From assembly GCA_036377675.1 (NCBI GenBank), contig DASUXY010000049.1, forward strand, positions 1 through 41,250: a stretch of DNA of 41,250 nt, written 5' to 3'. The stretch is from DASUXY01 sp036377675. GTDB taxonomy: Bacteria > Bacillota > Bacilli > Bacillales > Amphibacillaceae. Shown here in pieces: positions 8,814 through 16,738 of the stretch. The notes under the pieces were generated by a model. The model had not been told where the DNA came from. It worked only from the letters and a program-made list of their open reading frames with translations, and made no database searches. The position numbers and the translations under genes are program-made. The stretch's first letter is position 1. Each line of letters starts with the position of its first letter.

Positions 8814-9129
8814 TAAACATCATCCTTTTTAATAACTTGCGTGACTTTACTGTTGATCGGTAATTCAAATTTTTTTGACAATCTTTCAGATAGTTAGCAA
8901 TTTCATTTTTTGTAGGATAACCGTTTGAGTCACCTTCCAAGTTTAACCCCGGAAGTGCGCTATGGACCGAGGTGTAAATAGCTTTAGGGAATCAAAATGA
9001 ATCCGCCATGATTCGCCCACCTCAGGATGAGCAGCAAGGATGAAAATTTTTGTTTTCTTTTTTTAATTAATACCCCATAACAAGTCCTGCTTGCCCACCG
9101 CCAATGATCATTGTGTTGTAAGTTTTCAA
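8814..9129 (-). pseudogene. N-terminal remnant of a CzcO-like FAD-dependent oxidoreductase
   Basis: Conserved blocks of the family occur in order on the minus strand but in different frames: TMIIGGGQAGLVMGY followed by a stop, then PEVGESWR-like sequence, DSLKLFTPRS, HSALPGLNLEGDSNGYP, TKNEIANYLKDC and SKKFELPINSKVTQVIKKDD. At least three frameshifts and a stop codon separate them. The Gly-rich dinucleotide-binding motif of flavin monooxygenase-like proteins is intact, but the gene is dead and lacks its C-terminal half. It likely began at TTG 9129. Confidence 0.75.
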
Positions 9130-9490
9130 GATACATGACACCCTTCCGGAAGGAATATAACTTAATGGCTTGGTATTTAAATACTAAGTCATAGGCTTCC
9201 TTACGAGCAATTCTTCTTATTTTTCACTGGAAGTTTTCGGACTGTCTTTATAAATTGTATAGCCTTAGGTTGTACTCCAAATCTTGCATGATATTTTTTT
9301 TAATAGGATATAACTTATTTATGATTCACCTTAAATCTCGTGCTCGAAGATATCTGTTACCCCTTAAAACCATTGGTTATCTTCCTATCCATTCGGACAA
9401 TTTATTTTGCCAGCCTACTGGTAATTGTTTATAGACTTCCCCTTGAAAAATAAAGTCAGCTATGAGAAGACTGAATATATTTGAAAGCAT
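9130..9490 (-). pseudogene. Decayed gene of unknown identity
   Basis: Protein-like stretches appear on the minus strand in shifting frames. One starts at ATG 9490 and contains ADFIFQGEVYKQLPVGW and NKLSEWIG. Others read RFGVQPKAIQFIKTVRKLPV and then ARKEAYDLVFKYQAIKLY. They look like pieces of a single gene broken by frameshifts. I do not recognise the family. Confidence 0.4.
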
Positions 9491-9506
9491 AATTATCCAT
9501 AAAAAA

Positions 9507-9541
9507 ATAGCATCGCACGGTTACATGCAATGCTATCTTTT
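9507..9541. terminator. Hairpin terminator, probably bidirectional
   Basis: ATAGCATCGCA pairs with TGCAATGCTAT (9507-9536, one mismatch). A run of seven A precedes it and a T-rich run follows. It stands between decayed genes and may have belonged to one of them. Confidence 0.7.
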
Positions 9542-9590
9542 TATTCGTTTTATTTCTCCTTAATTGAATCACATGAGGAGATTAATTAAA

Positions 9591-9772
9591 ATGACAACAA
9601 AAATCAAAAAGATTTTGACACCCTACTCATTTCGACATGCACACAGTTAACAGAAGTTGGCATCGATTTACCTACAATTATGCAGAGGGTAGACTACGAG
9701 AATCCAGCTACAATTGAAAGCCCAACATTGAAAATTTATACACATGACCAACAAGATCGAATCAAAAGCTAA
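9591..9772 (+). pseudogene. C-terminal remnant of a tyrosine recombinase (phage-type integrase)
   Basis: The plus-strand sequence reads ILTPYSFRHAHS, which matches the conserved box II HxxR region of phage integrases (LTPHxFRHTH). A stop follows, and after a frame change QLTEVGIDLPTIMQRVDYEN and then KIYTHDQQ, the segment around the catalytic Tyr. Only the last about 60 residues remain. There is no attachment site or other phage gene nearby that I can identify. An ATG at 9591 with GAGGAG upstream begins the fragment by chance or after deletion. Confidence 0.75.
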
Positions 9773-9933
9773 TAGAAATGTCACAGCACATCATAAAAGC
9801 CTAATTGTATTGATAAAGTAAAATATTCTGTGATATTTTTATAAAAAAAGACACCGTTTATTTTCTAGTTAAAAAATTGCCTAATAAGTAAAACTATATT
9901 ATTCTATTAAACTCATTCATGGCATTAAAACAA

Positions 9934-11604
9934 TTATATGCTCATCACGCCGCCTTTTGAAGCATTTGTTACAAGTTTTGAATACCTTCCTAACCAACCT
10001 TGTTTGATTTTAGGCTCAAATGGTTTTAAGGATTTTCTACGTTCAGCTAGGACTTCATCCGATACTTTTACATTTAGTGTTCTATTTGGTAAGTCGATCA
10101 CCACAATATCCCCATTTTCAATTAATGCAATGGGTCCACCTTCCGCGGCTTCTGGAGAAATATGTCCAATGGAGATACCGCGAGATGCACCTGAGAAACG
10201 CCCATCTGTTAGAAGAGCCACTGTACTGCCTAAACCACGTCCCATAATAGCCGAAGTAGGAGCTAACATTTCTGGCATTCCCGGACCACCTTTAGGCCCT
10301 TCATAACGAATAACAACAACATGTCCTTCCTTTACAGCTCCATTGTCAATTGCTTCTTGAGCTTCCTCTTGAGAATTAAAGACGATTGCTTCCCCTTCAA
10401 ATACTTTAATAGAAGGATCAACAGCACCGACTTTAATGACGGCACCTTCTGGAGCGAGATTTCCGTATAAAATGGATAACCCTCCAACTGGACTGTATGG
10501 ATTATCTTTGGGACGGATGACTTGTTCATTCTTAATTTCATATCCACTAACGAGTTCGCCGATTGTCTTCCCTGTTATCGTTAAGCGATCTGGATGAATT
10601 GCATTGGGAACCTTTGTTAACTCATTAATAATTGCACTTACTCCACCAGCATTATTGATATCATCCATAGAGATATCAGATGCAGGCATAATCTTCGCCA
10701 AATATGGAACACGGGCTGCAATTTTGTTAATATCTTCAAGATTATAATCTATACCAGCTTCTTTAGCGATTGCTAATGTATGCAGAACTGTATTCGTAGA
10801 TCCACCCATCGCCATATCAAGTGCAAATGCATCATCAATCGCCTCTTTCGTGATGATATCGCGAGGTTTAACATCTTCTTCGATCATACGAATGAGATGT
10901 TTTGCCGCTTCACGAATCAGATCTTTACGCTTCTCGCTCGTGGCAACAATTGAGCCATTTCCAGGAAGGGTTACACCTAACATTTCCATTAATGAGTTCA
11001 TGGAATTTGCTGTGAACATTCCTGAACAAGATCCACATGTTGGACAAGCATTGCTTTCAATATCTTTAAATTCTTCTTCCGTCATCTTACCTGATTTATA
11101 AGCACCTACACCTTCAAAAACAGATGTCAGGGAAAGTTGTTTTCCACTCGAGCTTTTACCAGCTTCCATAGGTCCTCCCGAAACAAAGACGGAAGGTACA
11201 TTCGTACGAGCAGCAGCCATTAACATACCAGGTGTGATTTTGTCACAGTTTGGAATGTAAAATACTCCATCAAACCAATGGGCATTTATAACCGTTTCAG
11301 CACTGTCAGCAATTAATTCACGACTTGGTAATGAATAACGCATTCCGATGTGTCCCATCGCAATGCCATCATCAACACCAATGGTATTAAATTCAAATGG
11401 GATACCACCAGCTTCAATAATTGCTTCTTTTACGACATCTGCAAACTCACGTAAATGTACATGTCCAGGAATAATATCAATATAAGAATTACAAACACCA
11501 ATAAATGGTTTCCCTAAATCTTTCGCTTTTACTTTTCCCGTAGCATATAAAAGACTACGATGAGGAGCACGATCTACCCCCATTTTAATCTTATCACTTC
11601 TCAT
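9934..11604 (-). CDS. ilvD: Dihydroxy-acid dehydratase
   Basis: This enzyme converts 2,3-dihydroxy-isovalerate and 2,3-dihydroxy-3-methylvalerate to the 2-oxo acids of valine/leucine and isoleucine synthesis (EC 4.2.1.9), using an Fe-S cluster. The sequence has the family start RSDKIKMGVDRAPHRSLLYA, cluster-binding cysteines in GVCNSY, PNCDKITPG and CPTCGSCSGMFTANSMN, and the C-terminal GRFSGASRGISIGHISPEAA. The frame extends to a GTG at 11616, but the ATG at 11604 matches family N-termini and has AAGGG upstream, giving 556 residues. It stands alone here, apart from other ilv or leu genes. Confidence 0.96.
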   Translation of the reverse strand: MRSDKIKMGVDRAPHRSLLYATGKVKAKDLGKPFIGVCNSYIDIIPGHVHLREFADVVKEAIIEAGGIPFEFNTIGVDDGIAMGHIGMRYSLPSRELIADSAETVINAHWFDGVFYIPNCDKITPGMLMAAARTNVPSVFVSGGPMEAGKSSSGKQLSLTSVFEGVGAYKSGKMTEEEFKDIESNACPTCGSCSGMFTANSMNSLMEMLGVTLPGNGSIVATSEKRKDLIREAAKHLIRMIEEDVKPRDIITKEAIDDAFALDMAMGGSTNTVLHTLAIAKEAGIDYNLEDINKIAARVPYLAKIMPASDISMDDINNAGGVSAIINELTKVPNAIHPDRLTITGKTIGELVSGYEIKNEQVIRPKDNPYSPVGGLSILYGNLAPEGAVIKVGAVDPSIKVFEGEAIVFNSQEEAQEAIDNGAVKEGHVVVIRYEGPKGGPGMPEMLAPTSAIMGRGLGSTVALLTDGRFSGASRGISIGHISPEAAEGGPIALIENGDIVVIDLPNRTLNVKVSDEVLAERRKSLKPFEPKIKQGWLGRYSKLVTNASKGGVMSI

Positions 11605-11946
11605 CTGCGCACACACCCTTGATTTGTATTTGTATAATGTATTCTAAATCGTAGGTTGTCTGCTGTCAATTACATTGTGACATCTTGGATGAATCTGAGA
11701 TGTCGTAAAATGAACTATTATTCAATCCCTAACTCTTTCATTCGCTCACAGCCCATCCTTTATGATTCAGATGTTATGATATTGTTCATGTACTATTTTT
11801 TAATCGCTCTCTTTTTTGATTCTTTAATTTCAGTACATTTGTAACGTATATTCTTTGGGTCAATATACTGTGTGTAGATGGCCTGAGTAAAATTAGGCAA
11901 AATCCTATCTAGATCGTGAAAGGGAAGTTAGGAGAGAAAATAACAC
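11605..11946. other. Divergent intergenic region between ilvD and comB
   Basis: This region holds the promoters for ilvD (minus) and the comB operon (plus), neither of which I can place with confidence. A perfect 7-bp inverted repeat, GACATCT (11679-11685) with AGATGTC (11698-11704), lies about 75 bases upstream of the ilvD start and could be an operator or RNA hairpin. I see no T-box or leader peptide. Confidence 0.35.
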
Positions 11947-12654
11947 ATGCATATTCAAATTCACCAAGGAAATACAGCTCCGCCAACTGTAGCAAACATT
12001 ACGATTGTTATTGATGTGATCCGAGCTTTTACAGTAGCTCATTATGCTTTTTTAAAAGGCGTCAAACGGATCATTCTTGCTAAAACTGTGGAACAGGCGT
12101 TTCAGTTAAAAATGAAAAATCCCGATTTTCTTTTAGCTGGAGAGGTAAATGGTCTTCCCATTAAAGGATTTGACTTAGACAATTCTCCTTACAATATAAG
12201 TTCAAAAAACTTAGCTGGAAAAACGCTTATTCAAAAAACAACAAACGGCGTTCAAGCGACATTACATTGCTTATCATCAGACCATGTGTTTGTAACCGGA
12301 TACACGAATGCAAAAACGACAGCACAATTTATAAAACATAAGTTTGCAAAAGATCAGCAGAAAAGTATCAATATGATCGCCTCTCACCCAAGCGGTGATG
12401 ACGATCTTGCTTGTGCACAGTATATAAAAAGCATCCTTGAAGATGCAAATACGATTTCAAGTAAGGAAGTAGCCAAACGCATTAAACATTCGCACGTAGC
12501 TAAAAAGTTTTTTGACGAAAATCATTCATATTTTATCCCCGAAGATATCGATTGTTGCATGATCGAGCTGGATACGGGTTTTGTCATGAAGGTTAGAAAG
12601 AATACTAAAATACCGATGATAGAGAGGGTAAATATATGCAAGAAAAAGAGTTAA
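11947..12654 (+). CDS. comB: 2-phosphosulfolactate phosphatase (ComB family)
   Basis: This enzyme removes phosphate from 2-phosphosulfolactate to give sulfolactate (EC 3.1.3.71). The N-terminal TIVIDVIRAFTVAHYAFLKG, the LAGEVNGLPIKGFDLDNSP block and KTTNGVQ followed by VTGYTNAKTTA are ComB signatures. At 235 residues it matches B. subtilis YitC in kind. In spore formers the product 3-sulfolactate is a known abundant spore metabolite, so a role in spores is inferred here. The ATG at 11947 has AGGAG about 12 bases upstream, rather distant. Its end overlaps the next gene by 19 bases. Confidence 0.88.
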   Translation: MHIQIHQGNTAPPTVANITIVIDVIRAFTVAHYAFLKGVKRIILAKTVEQAFQLKMKNPDFLLAGEVNGLPIKGFDLDNSPYNISSKNLAGKTLIQKTTNGVQATLHCLSSDHVFVTGYTNAKTTAQFIKHKFAKDQQKSINMIASHPSGDDDLACAQYIKSILEDANTISSKEVAKRIKHSHVAKKFFDENHSYFIPEDIDCCMIELDTGFVMKVRKNTKIPMIERVNICKKKS

Positions 12655-13415
12655 TTCTTCCAACGAGGGAAATGAAACCGAGAAAGAAAGGGTTAACGAT
12701 TCTAATTGATAACGGGGCACCCTTAAACTTTTTTCAAGATACGATCAACAGTTTCAGCGACTACATCGATTTCGTAAAGTTTGGCTGGGGAACCTCCCTC
12801 GTAACGAATGGTTTACATCAAAAGATAGATTGGTTACGAAATCATGACATTGAATTCTTTTTCGGTGGTACATTATTTGAAAAATTTTTAAGCCAAGGTA
12901 AAATCGAACATTATTATGATTACTGTAAACAATTTGAATGTAACTATGTTGAACTCTCCAATGGAACAGTACCCATTGATAACAGAGAGAAAGCTCGATT
13001 CATATCAGAGTTTTCACAGGAATTTATCGTATTTAGTGAAGTTGGCAAAAAGGATGTTACAGAGGCCAACGCACAAGATTCATCGGCATGGCTACAATAT
13101 ATACAACAAGATATACAAGCAGGAGCTACAAAAGTAATCTTGGAATCAAGAGAGAGTGGAACAAGTGGAATTTGTAGGGAAGATGGAAATGTACGAATGG
13201 ATATACTTGATTTCATCCTCGATGCTTCGATCCCCATTGAAAAATTAATTTTTGAGGCACCTACTAAAAAGATGCAAACATTTTTTATAAAAAGGCTAGG
13301 AGTGAATGTCAATCTTGCAAATATTTCCCTTCAGGATATCATTTCACTTGAAACGTTACGGTTAGGTTTACGAGCTGACACCTTTCATATTTTTAAAGTG
13401 GAGGGTATAAAATGA
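12636..13415 (+). CDS. comA: Phosphosulfolactate synthase (ComA family)
   Basis: This enzyme adds sulfite to phosphoenolpyruvate, giving (2R)-phospho-3-sulfolactate (EC 4.4.1.19), the substrate of ComB. The protein has 259 residues, the usual length, with an (alpha/beta)8-barrel pattern: FVKFGWGTSLV, EFFFGGTLFEKFL, NYVELSNGTVPI, IVFSEVGKKD and VILESRESGTSGIC, ending in LRLGLRADTF. It corresponds to B. subtilis YitD. GAGAGGG lies 6 bases before the ATG. Overlap with comB on one side and an ATGA overlap with the VOC gene on the other show a tightly coupled operon. Confidence 0.9.
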   Translation: MQEKELILPTREMKPRKKGLTILIDNGAPLNFFQDTINSFSDYIDFVKFGWGTSLVTNGLHQKIDWLRNHDIEFFFGGTLFEKFLSQGKIEHYYDYCKQFECNYVELSNGTVPIDNREKARFISEFSQEFIVFSEVGKKDVTEANAQDSSAWLQYIQQDIQAGATKVILESRESGTSGICREDGNVRMDILDFILDASIPIEKLIFEAPTKKMQTFFIKRLGVNVNLANISLQDIISLETLRLGLRADTFHIFKVEGIK

Positions 13416-13810
13416 GAGAAACGAATAAAATATTTCATTTAGCCATTCCATGCAAAGAATTGGATGAAACGGTAGACTTTTATGAAAAAATGGGATGCAA
13501 ATTGGCCAGAAGGTATGATGATCGCGTAACATTTGATTTCTTTGGTGACCAACTCGTTTGCCATTTAAGCCCAGGACATATTGATGCTGAACCATCGATG
13601 TATCCACGTCATTTCGGTATTACATTTTTAGATAAGGAAGAGTATGAGCAAACATTAGCATTTGCAACTGAACAAAACCTCCCCTTCTTTAATAAACCAA
13701 TGGTACGATTTAAAGGAAAAAGAGAAGAACATTTGACGTTCTTTTTGATCGACCCGGCTAATAATTTACTCGAATTCAAATATTATTATGATGCCGAAAT
13801 GGCTTATTAA
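13412..13810 (+). CDS. VOC-fold (glyoxalase/dioxygenase superfamily) protein
   Basis: This 132-residue protein is a single VOC unit with candidate metal ligands: His in IFHLAIPC (residue 9), His in PRHFGITF and Glu in NNLLEFKYY. VOC proteins are metal-dependent and include glyoxalases, dioxygenases and epimerases, so the reaction cannot be predicted. The start ATG overlaps the comA stop (ATGA), so it is translationally coupled with the sulfolactate genes and probably serves that pathway or its spore context. A terminator follows directly. The family is found as a stand-alone protein in many bacteria. Confidence 0.8.
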   Translation: MRETNKIFHLAIPCKELDETVDFYEKMGCKLARRYDDRVTFDFFGDQLVCHLSPGHIDAEPSMYPRHFGITFLDKEEYEQTLAFATEQNLPFFNKPMVRFKGKREEHLTFFLIDPANNLLEFKYYYDAEMAY

Positions 13811-13825
13811 AAATAGGATCTCTTT

Positions 13826-13870
13826 AAAGTTCTGTTACGATTAAAAAAAGTAACGGAACTTTATTTGTTT
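13826..13870 (+). terminator. Terminator of the comB-comA-VOC operon
   Basis: AAAGTTCTGTTAC (13826-13838) pairs with GTAACGGAACTTT (13850-13862), a 13-bp stem including one T-G pair and an A-rich loop, followed by ATTTGTTT. Confidence 0.85.
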
Positions 13871-13969
13871 ACTCGTCTAGTTTTTAGTACGAATTCTTTT
13901 AATTCTCCATCCATTATGGTATGAACGCAAATTTGCGATAAATTTTCATTGTTATCTTTCATTATTATT

Positions 13970-14024
13970 TTGAAACAAGAAAGCCAACTGAATCCGCTTA
14001 TTCATAACGGAATACAATTGGCTT
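13970..14024 (-). terminator. Terminator of the small minus-strand gene at 14047
   Basis: AAGCCAA (13981-13987) and TTGGCTT (14018-14024) form the base of a longer imperfect stem that also pairs ATCCG with CGGAAT. On the minus strand it is followed by TTTCTTGTTTC. Confidence 0.65.
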
Positions 14025-14046
14025 GTAATAAATCACTTTATCTTTT

Positions 14047-14241
14047 TTATTTAGCTGTTGTAATGTCTGCTTGACTATTAAAGTACCGTTCTTTAGCACG
14101 CTTGAAAATTTTTTGAATTTCCTTATCATAATATTTTCTATCCATGTTTGTAACGGACTTTAATAGATCACATCTCAATTCATTCACTTCAGCTAACTCC
14201 TCCGGTGTTAATATCTCTTTTAAGGTGGGGTTTTTTCGCAT
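14047..14241 (-). CDS. Small hypothetical protein
   Basis: This is a 64-residue, highly charged, predicted cytoplasmic and helical protein (MRKNPTLKEILTPEELAEVN at the start, then EIQKIFKRAKERYF). I recognise no family. The ATG at 14241 is preceded by AGGAGG with 7-8 bases between, a strong ribosome site that rules out the longer open frame. It has its own 3' hairpin. The upstream gene ends 60 bases away and both may be one transcript. Confidence 0.6.
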   Translation of the reverse strand: MRKNPTLKEILTPEELAEVNELRCDLLKSVTNMDRKYYDKEIQKIFKRAKERYFNSQADITTAK

Positions 14242-14301
14242 AGAATAACCTCCTAGATATAATTGCATTACCTTTATTATATTCAGTTTCACCTCAAAGG
14301 T

Positions 14302-14643
14302 TCAGTGTTTATTCGATTTAATTTCTTTTTCCATTTCGGATTTAATTTGTTTATCACGAGTCACATTTGCTGAGAAGCTCTTTTCTGCTAAGCGATCAAT
14401 CAACCCTTCACCAGCATATCCAGCCAAAATAGAAATTAGAATGATTTTCTCCATTTCTGTTGGAGCCGACACCAATACTCCTACAAGTGAAGCGATTGCA
14501 CCAAAACAGCTATCCAATAAAAATCCGGGATTCAAACTTTTTTTCTTAATCCTCGGCATTTTTATATGCTTATTTCGTTTTGCATGCGTTAAAATTCCCA
14601 CAATAAATCCAATTAACGAGGCAATAATAAACTGTCCGAACAT
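14302..14643 (-). CDS. Small membrane protein, DUF4257-like
   Basis: This is a 113-residue protein with an N-terminal membrane helix (FGQFIIASLIGFIVGILTH), a basic linker (KMPRIKKKSLNPGF), two further hydrophobic segments (FGAIASLVGVLVSAP, IILISILAGYAGEGLIDRL) and a charged C-terminal tail. The helix-linker-helix layout and the ending AGYAGE resemble DUF4257 proteins of Bacillus, known only as small membrane proteins. The ATG at 14643 has GAGGTGG upstream. The terminator of the aromatic catabolic operon lies immediately upstream, so this gene is probably transcribed separately. The family call is from memory and moderate. Confidence 0.6.
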   Translation of the reverse strand: MFGQFIIASLIGFIVGILTHAKRNKHIKMPRIKKKSLNPGFLLDSCFGAIASLVGVLVSAPTEMEKIILISILAGYAGEGLIDRLAEKSFSANVTRDKQIKSEMEKEIKSNKH

Positions 14644-14663
14644 CGTTGACCACCTCATTTTTA

Positions 14664-14704
14664 TCAAAAAAGAGATAACTCCTTTTTAAGAAATTATCTC
14701 TTTT
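14664..14704 (-). terminator. Terminator of the aromatic-acid catabolic operon
   Basis: GAGATAA (14672-14678) pairs with TTATCTC (14694-14700), extended by A/T pairs to 11 bp. On the minus strand a run of T follows. It lies 90 bases after the stop of the aldolase gene. Confidence 0.8.
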
Positions 14705-14793
14705 ACTACATTTCTATTTTTCATCCCATAATATGTGACATCTCAATCACTACATATTTATTTAAATCTGGTTGATCCTCCCTAGCTGCTTAT

Positions 14794-15819
14794 TTACACC
14801 ATAGTCGATTCGGTTTTTTCTTTTGCCAATTCCTGTGCTACACCAATAATCCAATCTTCCTGCCCACCAACAGCACCCATCTTAGCAACTTCTGTCAGAA
14901 TATCGCGAGGATCCACTCCGTACTCTTTTCCAGCCCGTTCGGCAAATAATAAAAAGCTAGAGTAAACACCCGTATACCCAAGAGTTAAACTGAGGCGATC
15001 AATTTGTACTGGCCGCTCCATCATTGGCTTCATTACATTTTCCGCAGCGTCCATCGCCTTATACAAATCTACGGAATGAGGAATTTCCATTCTGTTCATT
15101 ACAGCTACCAATTGTTCAGTCGCCGTGTTTCCAGCTCCTGCTCCCATTCCGGCAAGGCTTGAATCGATCCGATCAGCTCCTTCTTCCAATGCAACAATTG
15201 AATTTGCCACCCCAAGTGATAAATTATTATGAGCATGAAAGCCAATTTCTGTACTCAGATTTTCTTTAAACAAAGCAATTCGTCGGCGCGTATCATCCAT
15301 TGTGAGTGCACCTGCTGAATCGACAACATAGATTGTCCCCGCCCCGTAAGATTCCATCTTCTTGGCCTCTTCTAGTAAATTTTCAGGTGTAGTACGGGAA
15401 GACATCATCAAGAATCCGACTGTATCCATTCCTAATTCAACAGCTTTTTTAATATGTTGCTCGGAAACATCTGCTTCAGTACAATGCGTTGCGATTCGCA
15501 CAACTTGTGCTCCCCAATCACGAGCTCTTTCCAAGTGCTGAATCGTACCAATTCCCGGCAATAAAAGTACGGCTATTTTTGCATTTTTGGCATTTGCCAC
15601 TGCAGTTTTAATCATATCTTCTTCTGTTTCTTTAGAAAAACCATATTGGATGGAACTGCCACCCAATCCATCCCCGTGAGCTACTTCTATAATATCTACA
15701 CCTGAATCATCAATTACCTTCGTCAGCTCGGCAATTTGTTCCGTCGAATACTGGTGCCGAATGGCATGCATACCGTCCCGTAATGTTACATCATTAATGA
15801 TTATTTTTGATCTCTTCAT
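14794..15819 (-). CDS. dmpG: 4-hydroxy-2-oxovalerate aldolase
   Basis: This enzyme splits 4-hydroxy-2-oxopentanoate into pyruvate and acetaldehyde (EC 4.1.3.39), the penultimate carbon step of meta-cleavage pathways. At 341 residues it shows the HMGL-like barrel with INDVTLRDGMHAIRHQYS (Arg and Asp of the metal/substrate site), EVAHGDGLGG, GFHAHNNLSLGVANS (metal-binding HAHN) and DSSLAGMGAGAGN. The C-terminal domain contacts the dehydrogenase partner in this family, allowing acetaldehyde channelling. The start ATG overlaps the stop of the upstream dehydrogenase gene (ATGA), fitting a stoichiometric complex. It is the last gene of the catabolic operon. Confidence 0.95.
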   Translation of the reverse strand: MKRSKIIINDVTLRDGMHAIRHQYSTEQIAELTKVIDDSGVDIIEVAHGDGLGGSSIQYGFSKETEEDMIKTAVANAKNAKIAVLLLPGIGTIQHLERARDWGAQVVRIATHCTEADVSEQHIKKAVELGMDTVGFLMMSSRTTPENLLEEAKKMESYGAGTIYVVDSAGALTMDDTRRRIALFKENLSTEIGFHAHNNLSLGVANSIVALEEGADRIDSSLAGMGAGAGNTATEQLVAVMNRMEIPHSVDLYKAMDAAENVMKPMMERPVQIDRLSLTLGYTGVYSSFLLFAERAGKEYGVDPRDILTEVAKMGAVGGQEDWIIGVAQELAKEKTESTMV

Positions 15820-16718
15820 TTAATGGACTCCCCTTTCAATAAGCTTTCTGCAATCATTTCCCCCGTTTTTACAGCAGCGGCAGTTATAATATCTAGATTA
15901 CCTGCGTATTTTGGTAGATAATCACCATTTCCTTCCACTTCCACAGACACTGTAACAATATTTTCTTTAATTACAGGATCCGCTTTAAAGCGGTATCCCT
16001 TTACATAGTCCTGCATTGTCTCCAGCATCGATTGTAACGATGCGATAATTTGATCTTTATATGGCTCAGCATTTTCTTCCGTTTGAACATAAATCGTGTT
16101 CCTCATTAAAATTGGAGGATCGGCAGGATTTAATGTGATAATCGCTTTCGATTCCTTTGTTTCACCTATTTCTTTCAATGCATTTGCTGTTGTCACTGTA
16201 AATTCGTCAATATTTTGCCGTGTTCCAGGACCTGCACTTTTACTAGATATCGAGGCAACAATCTCTGCATAGTCGACTTCAAGTACATGAGAAACAGCTT
16301 TAACCATAGGTATCGTTGCCTGCCCCCCACAAGTAACCATATTTACGTTATCTAAATATGGAATTTCTTCTTCTTGCAAATTTACAGAAGGAACTAAAAA
16401 TGGACCCACTGCAGCTGGGGTTAAATCAATCGCCTTTTTACCCATTTCCTTTAAAATCGGCGCGTTGTGCGCGTGTGCTTTAGCAGATGTCGCCTCAAAG
16501 ACAATGTCCGCTAAATCAGGATTTTCCTGCAGACTCTCAATCCCATTATCAAAGGATTTAACGCCGTTCTCACGTGCTCTCTTTAACCCTTCCGAATCCG
16601 GATCTATCCCTATTAATGCTGTAACTTCCAACTTTTCACTTCTCAGTAGCTTATACATAAGATCTGTTCCAATATTTCCTGAACCGATAATTGCACATTT
16701 AATTTTCTCTTGTGACAT
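15816..16718 (-). CDS. dmpF: Acetaldehyde dehydrogenase, acetylating
   Basis: This enzyme oxidises acetaldehyde with CoA and NAD+ to acetyl-CoA (EC 1.2.1.10), in complex with the aldolase. At 300 residues it has the N-terminal NAD-binding motif AIIGSGNIGTDL, FEATSAKAHAHNAP, IDLTPAAVGP and the catalytic cysteine at about residue 130 in NMVTCGGQATIPM. An AAAGGAG site precedes the ATG at 16718. It is located just behind the transporter gene and overlaps the aldolase gene by 4 bases. Confidence 0.95.
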   Translation of the reverse strand: MSQEKIKCAIIGSGNIGTDLMYKLLRSEKLEVTALIGIDPDSEGLKRARENGVKSFDNGIESLQENPDLADIVFEATSAKAHAHNAPILKEMGKKAIDLTPAAVGPFLVPSVNLQEEEIPYLDNVNMVTCGGQATIPMVKAVSHVLEVDYAEIVASISSKSAGPGTRQNIDEFTVTTANALKEIGETKESKAIITLNPADPPILMRNTIYVQTEENAEPYKDQIIASLQSMLETMQDYVKGYRFKADPVIKENIVTVSVEVEGNGDYLPKYAGNLDIITAAAVKTGEMIAESLLKGESIK

Positions 16719-16738
16719 ATTTTTTCTCTCCTTTTATT

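Noticed and set aside
9591..9772. Intact small integrase or excisionase gene
   Set aside because: The reading frame is interrupted by a stop and needs a frame change; only the C-terminal catalytic part is present.
11656..11844. 62-codon plus-strand frame upstream of comB
   Set aside because: No ribosome site or recognisable protein pattern; it lies in the divergent promoter region.
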